A program made the translations under genes and the position numbers. A DNA stretch of 38,667 bases from Saprospirales bacterium (GTDB lineage Bacteria; Bacteroidota; Bacteroidia; Chitinophagales; Saprospiraceae), in NCBI GenBank assembly GCA_007693915.1, contig RECS01000132.1:1-38667 (forward strand), in the 5' to 3' direction. The notes below the pieces were generated by a model. The model was not told where the DNA came from, searched no databases, and saw only the letters and a list, made by a program, of their open reading frames with translations. Shown in pieces: positions 25,802-33,813 of this stretch; position 1 is the stretch's first letter, and every line of letters begins with the position of its first letter.

Positions 25802-28258
25802 TTAAGATTGTTGAAAAATCTCCTTAAGTAATCTTTGCAGTTCATCATCAGAATGTACGTGTACTTCTCGTGCTTTGGATCCTTCGCTTGGTCCGACGAT
25901 GCCAAATGCTTCCAATTGATCCATTATCCTTCCGGCGCGATTAAATCCGAGTTTTAATTTGCGCTGAATCATTGAGGTCGAACCGCTTTGCGCCGATACC
26001 ACCAAAGACGCAGCATCGCTGAACATTTCATCTAAATCGGCAATGGAAATACCTCCAGGACCTGCTGATTCCTCAGTACTGAATTCCGGCAAGAGATAAG
26101 GTTCGGGGTAGCCTTGTTGATCTGCTATAAAATCCAACACCTTTTCAACTTCCGGAGTGTCAACAAAAGCACATTGTAGCCGGATAATATTACCACTAAC
26201 AGATAGCAACATATCCCCACGGCCGATTAACTGATCTGCACCACCGCCATCTAATATTGTTCTAGAGTCTATTTTAGAGGTAACCTTATAGGCAACTCGG
26301 GCGGGGAAGTTGGCTTTGATTATACCGGTAATGATATTTACCGATGGGCGCTGTGTTGCTATAACGAGATGTATCCCAACCGCTCGCGCCAATTGAGCCA
26401 ATCTAGCTATAGGCATCTCAATATCCTTTCCTGCAGTCATTATTAAATCTGCAAACTCATCAATAACCAGCACAATAAAAGGCAGATATTTATGTCCCTT
26501 TAATGGATTGAGTTGTCGATCAACAAACTTTTTGTTGTATTCCCTAATGTTTCTGGCTCTACCCCTTTTAAGTAAATCGTATCGTTGATCCATTTCGATA
26601 CATAACGAATTTAATGTTTCTATAACTTTAGTAGTGTCTGTGATGATGGGTTCATGTTGGCCGGGCATCATAGCAAGAAAATGGTTTTCTAGTCCACCAT
26701 AAGGGAATAATTCCACTTTTTTGGGATCGATCAGGACGAGCTTCACTTTTGATGGATGATTGTGATAGAGCAAACTGATTAAAATGGCATTAATACCTAC
26801 TGACTTACCCTGACCAGTGGCACCGGCCATCAGTAAATGCGGCATTTTTGCTAAGTCAGCAATAAAAACCTCATTGGATATGGTTTTCCCTAGGGCGATG
26901 GGTAATGCCATGTTGGTTGAGGCAAACTTTTCGTGTTGTATTATTTCTTTGAGAGATACGATTTGCTTTTTCTTGTTGGGTACTTCAATTCCGATAGTTC
27001 CCTTGCCGGGTATAGGGGCAATAATTCTAATCCCCAGAGCTGCCAATGAGAGCGCGATATCGTCTTCAAGATTTTTGATTTTAGATATTCTTACTCCTGG
27101 CGCCGGAACAATTTCATACAGCGTTACCGTCGGTCCAATTGTTGCCCTGATTTTAGTTATGTCAATATTGTAGTTGGAAAGGGTGCGAATGATCTGATTT
27201 TTATTCTCTTCGAGTTCTTCGCGGTTGATAGAAACCTTTCCTGAATCGTGCGATGCCAATAGTTCTAAGACAGGTTTTTGATAATTTGATAATTCAAGTG
27301 AAGGATCATAAGCCTCCTGATCCCCATTCTTATCCTCTGTGGCAATATCCATCTCCGGATTTATATTACCTTGCTTATTGATCTCTATTTCAGTAGAGTT
27401 GTCCTCCTCTGTATGGCTTTTTTTATCTAAGGTTTTTACTTCTTCAAAATCGTTCTCATGGGTCTCATGTGCAGGTTTCTCCTCTCTTATGCTTAATTCC
27501 GACTCTATAGTTTCAACTTCTGTAGTATCCTCCATTTTAACCTCAGTATAGGTATATTCTGAGTTTATTTCAGCATTAGTTGGAAAGGTGTTTTCGTCTT
27601 CGAACTCATTATCTGCATTTTGTTTTTTACCCATACTACTGAGAAAACCAGGTAGCTTAAATGAGGGTAATCTTTCAAAACCCTTTATTTCCCGAAGGTT
27701 GATATTAAAAAGAAGGATGACATATGTGGCAGTTAGAAAAAGTAATAAAATAACTGTACCCACTCTTCCGATAAAGTCAGAAATCCAGATTTGAATAGAT
27801 TGTCCAATACCTCCGCCCCATGGAAAATCGCTTTCAGTTGAGAAAAAGTCAAATATTACTGCGAGTAATACAAGCGTATATAAGCTGTAAAGTGTATTCG
27901 TGAATAATCGGGATGCAGACCCTCCAAAAGTCAATAGCTCTCCAAACTTAAAAATAATGAAAGGAATAACTAATGATGACAAACCAAAACCGTAAAAGAA
28001 AAAATAATTTGATAGAAATGCCCCCAATCTACCCATCCAGTTTTTGGCCTGTTGATCACTGTCCATCAAGAAGTCACCATTCAAAATACCTACAAGCGCA
28101 AAATCTTCTTTCCAAGTAAAAATGTATGAAATAAGTGCAATGGCTAAATACAACGAAACTGCTATGATAAAAAGCCCAAGGATACCTCTTATCGATTGGT
28201 TCTTAGAAAAAACTGAAAAAAAGTTTTTAGATTTCTTTTTTCTTCCTCTTCTTGCCAT
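25802..28258 (-). CDS. ftsK: FtsK/SpoIIIE DNA translocase
   Basis: FtsK couples chromosome segregation and XerCD dimer resolution to cell division. Residue numbers here count from an alternative ATG at 28276. Four membrane helices lie within about 30-195, then an acidic, low-complexity linker (about 215-325). The motor domain has Walker A GATGQGKSV (485-493) and Walker B VLVIDEFADL (602-611, Asp606-Glu607), and a winged-helix gamma domain (about 760-824) should read KOPS-type sequences. I prefer the ATG at 28258 (MARRGRKKKSKNF) because the likely -7 element at 28280-28287 would put 28276 at or before the transcript start. The linker is short compared with E. coli. It converges on dapF. Confidence 0.94.
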   Translation of the reverse strand: MARRGRKKKSKNFFSVFSKNQSIRGILGLFIIAVSLYLAIALISYIFTWKEDFALVGILNGDFLMDSDQQAKNWMGRLGAFLSNYFFFYGFGLSSLVIPFIIFKFGELLTFGGSASRLFTNTLYSLYTLVLLAVIFDFFSTESDFPWGGGIGQSIQIWISDFIGRVGTVILLLFLTATYVILLFNINLREIKGFERLPSFKLPGFLSSMGKKQNADNEFEDENTFPTNAEINSEYTYTEVKMEDTTEVETIESELSIREEKPAHETHENDFEEVKTLDKKSHTEEDNSTEIEINKQGNINPEMDIATEDKNGDQEAYDPSLELSNYQKPVLELLASHDSGKVSINREELEENKNQIIRTLSNYNIDITKIRATIGPTVTLYEIVPAPGVRISKIKNLEDDIALSLAALGIRIIAPIPGKGTIGIEVPNKKKQIVSLKEIIQHEKFASTNMALPIALGKTISNEVFIADLAKMPHLLMAGATGQGKSVGINAILISLLYHNHPSKVKLVLIDPKKVELFPYGGLENHFLAMMPGQHEPIITDTTKVIETLNSLCIEMDQRYDLLKRGRARNIREYNKKFVDRQLNPLKGHKYLPFIVLVIDEFADLIMTAGKDIEMPIARLAQLARAVGIHLVIATQRPSVNIITGIIKANFPARVAYKVTSKIDSRTILDGGGADQLIGRGDMLLSVSGNIIRLQCAFVDTPEVEKVLDFIADQQGYPEPYLLPEFSTEESAGPGGISIADLDEMFSDAASLVVSAQSGSTSMIQRKLKLGFNRAGRIMDQLEAFGIVGPSEGSKAREVHVHSDDELQRLLKEIFQQS

Positions 28259-28279
28259 TGTCTGAGTTGAATTCAATTA

Positions 28280-28287
28280 CAAAAGTA
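28280..28287 (-). promoter_or_regulatory. -7 element TACTTTTG for ftsK
   Basis: Exact TAnnTTTG match on the minus strand, 22 bases before the ATG at 28258. A CAAA on the plus strand (28313-28316) gives a TTTG -33 candidate, but with a long 25-base spacer. Confidence 0.4.
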
Positions 28288-28297
28288 ATAAAAATCT

Positions 28298-28336
28298 ATT
28301 ATGTACCACCCACAAATCAAATTATTTATACATAAT
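28298..28336. promoter_or_regulatory. Spaced 8-bp inverted repeat upstream of ftsK
   Basis: ATTATGTA (28298-28305) and TACATAAT (28329-28336) are perfect inverted copies 23 bases apart. They straddle the expected -33 region of the ftsK promoter. This could be a regulator site; the AT-rich context makes chance possible. Confidence 0.25.
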
Positions 28337-28404
28337 GTAAAAAAATAATAGGTGAGTCCACTTTATTTTTAAGAGAGGATTTAAAAACGAAATTGGGTTT
28401 TAGA

Positions 28405-29103
28405 CTACAATCCTTTATTGTCATCGAATACGTCCGGAGGAAAATAATAGGTTTGTTCACCTAGTTCTAGCTCAGAGTCCCATTCTTTTTTTCTTTGTTC
28501 AAGTTCTTCTTGTTCCAAGTCAGACCTGTAGATAAAAGCTACGAGTATGCCTACGATACCTCCCAAAAGGTGACTTTCCCAGGAAATACCTTCTTCTCCC
28601 GGTACAATACCCAAAAAATAACCGCTATATAGCACGGTAACAACAAGTGCAAGAACAATGGATTTTATATTCCTACGGAATATACCCGACCAGAAGATAA
28701 AAGCTACCAAACCGTATATCACTCCGGATGCACCAATATGAAAGCTTGAACGTGCAAATATCCAGACTAATAATCCGGTCATTAAATAGATTAATACAAA
28801 GCTCTGCACAGCAATTTTTCTGTAAAAGAAGAACAGCATAAAGGTCAATAGTAGAAATGGGATCGAATTAGAAAAAAGATGAAGAAAATCCCCATGAATA
28901 AAAGGAGCAGAAATAACCCCCATCAAACCAGATGTAGTTCTAGGATATATTCCCAACCAATGAAGTGATATCCCGGTAATCCAACTAAATAAGTGAATTA
29001 TCCATATGGTCAGGACAAAGTAAAGGGGAAATCTAACCGCTGAAAGAAATTTATGTTTAATGCTGGCTTCTGTCACAATTTGAAGTTTTTCAATAGAAGT
29101 CAA
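28405..29103 (-). CDS. Rhomboid-family intramembrane serine protease
   Basis: A 232-residue polytopic protein of about six membrane helices with the rhomboid catalytic dyad: Ser126 in HIGASGVIYG and His178 in SWESHLLGG. The HGDFLHLFSN segment (70-79) supplies His75 and Asn79 of the oxyanion region. Rhomboids cleave transmembrane segments of substrate proteins inside the bilayer; the substrate here is unknown. The C-terminal tail after about residue 195 is soluble and acidic. It follows the unknown gene at 29148 by 44 bases on the same strand and may be co-transcribed with it. Confidence 0.92.
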   Translation of the reverse strand: MTSIEKLQIVTEASIKHKFLSAVRFPLYFVLTIWIIHLFSWITGISLHWLGIYPRTTSGLMGVISAPFIHGDFLHLFSNSIPFLLLTFMLFFFYRKIAVQSFVLIYLMTGLLVWIFARSSFHIGASGVIYGLVAFIFWSGIFRRNIKSIVLALVVTVLYSGYFLGIVPGEEGISWESHLLGGIVGILVAFIYRSDLEQEELEQRKKEWDSELELGEQTYYFPPDVFDDNKGL

Positions 29104-29147
29104 ACAAGCCCAAAGGGAATTAGTTTGGACGTAGGACGCAATTGATC

Positions 29148-29978
29148 TTACTTATATCTACGGTAAACCAACTGAATAAAGTTTTTTGCTTTTTTGGATT
29201 TATCCGGAGCTGTCCACTCAAAGGAACCTGCCACCTCACTGGCGAGAAAATTCTTAGCCTCATCAAAATTTTGGAAGGCATTTAATCTGCTTAGCGTGGA
29301 TCTGAACACATTGTCATCTCCTCCAAAAAGTTCATTTTTCACAAATATTTTCTCATTTACCCCCATAGCTTTGTTTAAATCACTAATAGGTAATTGACTT
29401 AGTTTTTCGGAAATTTCATTTGCCTTTTTAATAGAAAAAAGTTCAAGTAATTCCGGATTGGTAGTGCTTTTAGCTACTTTTACTGCAGTAGCATCAACAA
29501 TTTTTTCAGTATTTACCTCTTCTATTTTAGGAACTGATTCTGCAACAGATTCTTTAGGTGTTTTTTCACTTTTCTTAGTTGCAGATTGGGGTGAAGGATT
29601 AGGCGAAGTCTTTTCGATAACAGCTTCAACAGCAACAGCTTCTTCAGATATTTTATCAGAAATAACTTTCTCAGCCTTTCTTTCTTGCTCACTATATTGC
29701 TGAATAATAACCTCTTCTTTAATTTCTTGTTTTGGTTGTGACTCAGGTTGAACCCGGATTTTGCTGACTGGGGTTGTTGGTGCACTTGATGACTGAACTT
29801 GTGTTCTTTGAGGTTTTACAGCTCCATTTGTAGGCTCTGCAATGGCCTCATAAAATTCTCTTGTATAGCTCATGATCAAGTCCCTCTCAAGACGAGATAC
29901 ATGACTATCTCCAGGTTCAAAAGTATCAATGAGTCTATTGATCTTCTCTAATTTCTTTTTTGCTAATTGAATATTCAT
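29148..29978 (-). CDS. Unrecognised cytoplasmic protein with low-complexity centre
   Basis: I do not recognise this 276-residue protein. It has no signal peptide or membrane helix. Residues 1-50 form a charged helical region (AKKKLEKINRLIDTFEPG, then SRLERDLIMSYTREFYEAI). Residues about 55-165 are a Pro/Ser/Thr/Lys/Glu-rich disordered stretch. Residues about 170-276 form a second folded block with repeated helical patterns (ISEKLSQLPISDLNKAMGVNEK, FRSTLSRLNAFQNFDEAKNFL) ending in basic VYRRYK. The arrangement suggests a scaffold or adaptor with two helical ends. It precedes the rhomboid gene on the same strand. Confidence 0.65.
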   Translation of the reverse strand: MNIQLAKKKLEKINRLIDTFEPGDSHVSRLERDLIMSYTREFYEAIAEPTNGAVKPQRTQVQSSSAPTTPVSKIRVQPESQPKQEIKEEVIIQQYSEQERKAEKVISDKISEEAVAVEAVIEKTSPNPSPQSATKKSEKTPKESVAESVPKIEEVNTEKIVDATAVKVAKSTTNPELLELFSIKKANEISEKLSQLPISDLNKAMGVNEKIFVKNELFGGDDNVFRSTLSRLNAFQNFDEAKNFLASEVAGSFEWTAPDKSKKAKNFIQLVYRRYK

Positions 29979-30305
29979 ACTAAAGATTTTTATTGGACTG
30001 TGCTTTATTAATGGAGCTGCAAAGGTCTAAACTTATTATAAAAAAAACAAATATGTAAGGCATTAATAATAGCTTAACGTCTGATAATGGTTTGAATTTC
30101 ATTTTTTCAGTTTGTTTTTTAAAATTAATGGTTCGGTCCACTAAGTTATTATCTTACTATTTTGAATTTTAATTTCAATGGATTTTTTTGCACCATGTCT
30201 CAACGAAAGGGGTTGTAGCTTTAACGTATAAACTTTTTGAATCAGATCTATGGAAATTTTATATTTTTTTCTTTCCAAGCTCGTAAAATATGCGAAATTT
30301 GCCTC
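29979..30305. other. Divergent spacer before tdk (327 bases)
   Basis: This AT-rich spacer separates the unknown gene at 29148-29978 from tdk. I found no exact TAnnTTTG element for either direction, no RNA gene and no repeat. An in-frame ATG-less extension of tdk to 30237 exists, but it encodes nothing like the kinase family. Confidence 0.4.
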
Positions 30306-30890
30306 ATGTTTTTGGAAGCTAATGTAAAGTTACAACCTGCCGGTTGGATTGAAATAGTTTGCGGTTCAATGTTTTCAGGAAAAACAGAGGAACTCCTCCG
30401 GCGATTAAAAAGAGCCTATTATGCTCGTCAGCATTATGTGCTATTTAAACCTGAGAAGGAAACACGCTATTCTGAAAGGGCTGTGGTGTCACACGATGAA
30501 AACTCTATGGAATGTATTGTGTTAGGCTCTCCAGATGACATCCTTAAGTATACCGATGGCATCGAAGTTATTGGAATAGATGAAGCTCAGTTTTTTGACC
30601 AGGGTCTCGTTCGTGTTTGTTCTGAGCTCGCCAATGCCGGTAAAAGGGTTATTGTTGCAGGTCTCGATATGGATTACCTAGGCAGACCTTTTGGTCCAAT
30701 ACCTGAACTGTTGGCTATTGCAGAATTTGTAACTAAGGTACATGCTGTATGTCCTCATTGCGGAAACCTAGCTTCTCATTCATACAGATTTGCCAAAAGT
30801 GAGGAAACCATTCTTTTAGGAGCTACTGATTCATATGAACCAAGATGTAGAAAGTGTTTTGGTCTCGGTGAAAAACTAAAGCCCAAATAA
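30306..30890 (+). CDS. tdk: Thymidine kinase (type II)
   Basis: Tdk phosphorylates thymidine to dTMP in the salvage pathway. The 194-residue protein has the P-loop GSMFSGKT (20-27), the DEAQFF motif (92-97, with Glu93 as likely catalytic base), the lasso substrate loop around the [13 protein letters not shown] segment, and a zinc site made by Cys149, Cys152, Cys181 and Cys184. This is the TK1-like, zinc-binding bacterial form. I start at the ATG at 30306, which gives the usual family length; earlier in-frame codons add an unrelated 23-residue sequence. Zinc and P-loop motifs are complete. Confidence 0.95.
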   Translation: MFLEANVKLQPAGWIEIVCGSMFSGKTEELLRRLKRAYYARQHYVLFKPEKETRYSERAVVSHDENSMECIVLGSPDDILKYTDGIEVIGIDEAQFFDQGLVRVCSELANAGKRVIVAGLDMDYLGRPFGPIPELLAIAEFVTKVHAVCPHCGNLASHSYRFAKSEETILLGATDSYEPRCRKCFGLGEKLKPK

Positions 30891-30980
30891 AGCCCCATTT
30901 ACAAAACCTTTTCATCTTTAATAATTTATTAAACAATGACATTCCTTTTGTCACGTTCTCAACAAAAAATATCCTAAAAC

Positions 30981-32252
30981 ATGAAACAGTATTTGCTTAG
31001 CTTTTTCTTAGTACTTTATAGTTTCTCCCTTTTTGCGGGTATGATATTGATACCAATGGATCCCAATCAGAAGAACCACCTCAAGGCCTATGGGGTGACC
31101 TACTGGGTACTTTCTCAAGATGTGGAAGCTTATTGGTTATTGAATTATCGCGGTGGGAGTTTTGCATTCGTTCATACGCGAGCTTTCGAAAGAGAATGTA
31201 TTTTAAGGGATGTATCTTATGAAGTTATATCGAATGCCCAATTCAACAGGATAAGGGAAGAAATCAGTAATCCCGCTGTGAATCAGGAAGTGATCAAATT
31301 AGAGGTGGCTCCACGGGTAGCTGTGTATACACCGGATTACAATCCATACGAGGATGGTATTCAGCCATGGGGAGATGCGGTTACCCAGGTTCTTGACTAT
31401 GCAGAGATTCCTTATGATAAAGTTTATGATCGCGAGGTTTTAGATGGGAGGCTGGCCGATTATGATTGGTTGCACTTGCACCACGAAGATTTTACCGGGC
31501 AATATGGGAAGTTTTATCGGGCCTATCACGCGCATACCTGGTATCGTAATCATGTTGCTTCATTGGAGAACCTTGCAGCTGAGCTGGGCTTTGGAAAAGT
31601 TACTCATCTGAAGTCTGCTGTGGTAGAAAGAATTAGAGAATATGTTGCAGGGGGTGGATTTATGTTTGCGATGTGTTCCGCTACGGACACCTATGATATT
31701 GCCCTCGCTGCAAAAGGAATTGATATAGCCGCAGAAATATATGACGGTGATCCGGCAGATCCCAACGCCAATGAAAAGCTAGACTTTACGCGAACTTTTG
31801 CATTCAGGGATTTTCAATTGGAAATGGATCCTTTGGTGTATAGGTATTCTAATATTGACCCCAAAACAAGACAAGTGTCTCCATCGATGGATTACTTTAC
31901 GCTCTTCGACTTTTCAGCTAAATGGGATCCGGTTCCAACCATGCTCACCCAAAATCATACCAGAACGGTAAAGGGTTTTATGGGACAGACCACCTCTTTT
32001 CAGTTGAATTTAATTAAACCCACTGTTGTGGTGATGGGTAAAAATGAAGGCCTGAATGAAGCCCGATACATTCATGGGACTTTTGGTGATGGCTTCTGGT
32101 CCTTCTATGGAGGACATGACCCGGAGGATTATACACATAGGGTAGGAGATCCTGAAGTGGATTTAAATTTGCACCCCAATTCACCGGGATACAGACTAAT
32201 ACTAAATAACATTCTTTTTCCTGCTGCCAGAAAAAAGGAGAGAAAAACCTAA
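30981..32252 (+). CDS. Secreted protein of uncertain function
   Basis: A 423-residue protein with a clear N-terminal signal peptide (about 1-20, ending FAG). I recall Bacteroidota proteins of this kind being labelled 'asparagine synthetase B' by automatic pipelines, but there is no N-terminal catalytic Cys, no glutaminase domain and no PP-loop, so I do not support that name. The middle reads like an alpha/beta domain with a flavodoxin- or GATase-like pattern: RVAVYTPDYNPYEDGIQ, then DYDWLHLHHEDFTGQYGKF, GGGFMFAMCSATDTYDIA and, near the end, GDGFWSFYGGHDPEDY. Conserved-looking His, Asp and Cys residues hint at an enzyme or metal site. It is convergent with the DUF481-like gene, 4 bases apart. 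Confidence 0.6.
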   Translation: MKQYLLSFFLVLYSFSLFAGMILIPMDPNQKNHLKAYGVTYWVLSQDVEAYWLLNYRGGSFAFVHTRAFERECILRDVSYEVISNAQFNRIREEISNPAVNQEVIKLEVAPRVAVYTPDYNPYEDGIQPWGDAVTQVLDYAEIPYDKVYDREVLDGRLADYDWLHLHHEDFTGQYGKFYRAYHAHTWYRNHVASLENLAAELGFGKVTHLKSAVVERIREYVAGGGFMFAMCSATDTYDIALAAKGIDIAAEIYDGDPADPNANEKLDFTRTFAFRDFQLEMDPLVYRYSNIDPKTRQVSPSMDYFTLFDFSAKWDPVPTMLTQNHTRTVKGFMGQTTSFQLNLIKPTVVVMGKNEGLNEARYIHGTFGDGFWSFYGGHDPEDYTHRVGDPEVDLNLHPNSPGYRLILNNILFPAARKKERKT

Positions 32253-32256
32253 CCTT

Positions 32257-33063
32257 CTACCAACTATAGGATATACCCGTTCGGAAATTAAATATAAATT
32301 TCGTTATCGGTACTATGGGGCGTTGGTCATAACTAAAGTCAAAAGTATTGGTAAATGAAAACCGATCACTTATTTTGGAATTGAGGTTGAAATTTCCACT
32401 CAGCCTGTTCCTGAGTTTTTTAATTTCACTGTCATATCCTGTCTGAAAATAAGCAATCGCATTAAAATCGAGGAATTCATTCACACTCAATCTATAAGAA
32501 AGGTAATTGGTGGACTTAAAGAGGTTCGTTTCCACTATGTTTTTCTCTTGAGGATGTTTCCATCTTTCCCATTCGTAAAGTATACCAAGCCCGGCATATA
32601 TTAGAGCGCGGTCTGTTGAAAGAACTTTTTGACGAAGTCCACCTCCAAGGAGAATCCTCGGGTCTAATCCCCTAAAGTTATCATACGAAGCCTGAGTAAA
32701 AGCCTCAAAACTCGAGTTGTTATGGCTAAAGAAATGACCTCTAATATGAACGTACCCAAAGTTGAGGAAGGGATTCTCATTGATTTTGAGATAGTCTATC
32801 TGACCAATTGCTGTATAAGTGTGGTTTTCTGAAAAATAAATAGCATTAATTCTTCCATTGTATCCAAATAGGTCTACCGGCGAATCTTCGGCTGCACTGC
32901 GGTTGTAAATGCTTAAACCCATAGTGGCTTTCATCAAAAAGTTTTTTTCCTCTTCTTGCTCTAATCTGTACCTTTCTATGTTTAATATCTGTGCACTTAT
33001 TTCCGTGCTTGCGATAAGTACAGCAAGTAATACTGTTAGTACTGAAATTGATTTTGCTCCCAT
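32257..33063 (-). CDS. DUF481-like outer-membrane beta-barrel protein
   Basis: A 268-residue protein with a signal peptide (about 1-24, ending SAQ). A mature chain of alternating polar/hydrophobic strands with aromatic girdle residues ends in an aromatic C-terminal strand (FRTGISYSW), as expected for a BAM-inserted barrel. Strand-turn patterns such as AYFQTGYDSEIKKLRNRLSGNFNLNSKI fit DUF481 proteins, which have no settled function. About ten to twelve strands can be guessed. A TAATTTTG promoter element lies 29 bases upstream. It converges on the secreted protein gene ending at 32252. Confidence 0.7.
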   Translation of the reverse strand: MGAKSISVLTVLLAVLIASTEISAQILNIERYRLEQEEEKNFLMKATMGLSIYNRSAAEDSPVDLFGYNGRINAIYFSENHTYTAIGQIDYLKINENPFLNFGYVHIRGHFFSHNNSSFEAFTQASYDNFRGLDPRILLGGGLRQKVLSTDRALIYAGLGILYEWERWKHPQEKNIVETNLFKSTNYLSYRLSVNEFLDFNAIAYFQTGYDSEIKKLRNRLSGNFNLNSKISDRFSFTNTFDFSYDQRPIVPITKFIFNFRTGISYSW

Positions 33064-33091
33064 TTCTGCGGTTGGTATTTTTTTGATAGGA

Positions 33092-33099
33092 CAAAATTA
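33092..33099 (-). promoter_or_regulatory. -7 element TAATTTTG for the DUF481-like gene
   Basis: Exact TAnnTTTG match on the minus strand, 29 bases before the ATG at 33063. No good -33 element is visible. Confidence 0.4.
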
Positions 33100-33170
33100 A
33101 AGATTTTTGTAATATTTACTCATAAAGGGAATCAAGTTAAATTAGCTTGCAGCTGACTAATTGGCTTTGG

Positions 33171-33220
33171 GTCTATAGCTTTATTCGTCTCTAGCTTTTA
33201 GATACTGTCTCTAGACTTAT
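33171..33220. repeat. Three degenerate direct repeats, core GTCTMTAGMTT
   Basis: GTCTATAGCTT begins at 33171, GTCTCTAGCTT at 33187, and GTCTCTAGACTT, which has one extra base, at 33207. The spacing is 16 and 20 bases. They may be regulator sites or decaying low-complexity repeat; nothing decides this here. Confidence 0.3.
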
Positions 33221-33425
33221 CGTAAACTTAGTTGAAAGTTTTTTGCGAATCAATATTCGCATCAATAAATTACTGAAAGTTTGAAATTCCATAATAATTG
33301 ATTTATTTATAGAATATTAAACTTGTTAGGCTGCCAGAAACCCGAAACTAGAAGCCAATAGCCAACTTATACAATTTTTTTCAATTTTTCCTATTAAGTA
33401 TATTGAATCAAAAAAGCCAAAAAAA

Positions 33426-33806
33426 GTGTATCTATTTCTGGACTACCTTTTTATAGTCTTTCACAGTCTGCTGATTTTATTTAATGTTTTTGGTTGGCTT
33501 TTTCCTGCCCTTCGGTTTTGGAACTTTATTACTTTGCTAATGACTGGTGGTTCCTGGTTTATTTTAGGGATCTTTTACGGAATTGGTTATTGTCCGCTAA
33601 CTGATTGGCATTATATGGTATTGAGGGAGCTAGGTGAAACCGGAATGCCACCCTCATATATTCAATATATATTGGACCGTTTGCTAGGCATTCAGATTAC
33701 ACCTTTACAGGCTGATACAGTAACCGTCGGTGTCTTTTTTTTGGCTCTGATGGCTTCTTTATATGTAAATATTAATGCCTATAGAAGAAGGCGAGAATTA
33801 AACTAA
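33426..33806 (+). CDS. DUF2784-like small membrane protein
   Basis: A 126-residue protein with about three or four membrane helices. The segment GYCPLTDWHYMVLRELGETG followed by PPSYIQYILDRLLG matches the characteristic region of DUF2784 proteins, which have no known function. The first codon is a GTG at 33426. No ATG lies upstream in frame, and the next in-frame ATG would remove the first membrane helix. The C terminus is basic (YRRRRELN), consistent with a cytoplasmic end. It converges on the T9SS gene with 7 bases between stops. Confidence 0.7.
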   Translation: MYLFLDYLFIVFHSLLILFNVFGWLFPALRFWNFITLLMTGGSWFILGIFYGIGYCPLTDWHYMVLRELGETGMPPSYIQYILDRLLGIQITPLQADTVTVGVFFLALMASLYVNINAYRRRRELN

Positions 33807-33813
33807 TGTATGC

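Larger units (their letters stand above)
33064..33425. other. Divergent spacer (362 bases) with degenerate repeats
   Basis: It holds the promoter element of the DUF481-like gene (33092-33099), three degenerate copies of GTCTMTAGMTT beginning at 33171, 33187 and 33207, and a 6-bp hairpin GCGAAT-CAAT-ATTCGC at 33245-33260 without a T-run on either strand. A GAAACTAGAAGCCAATAGCC-like stretch lies near 33345. No RNA gene or credible small open reading frame was seen. Confidence 0.4.

Noticed and set aside
30981-32252. Asparagine synthetase B
   Set aside because: A signal peptide is present, and both the glutaminase and ATP-pyrophosphatase motifs are absent.
33245-33260. GCGAAT-CAAT-ATTCGC hairpin as a terminator
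   Set aside because: No T-run follows it on either strand and no gene ends nearby.
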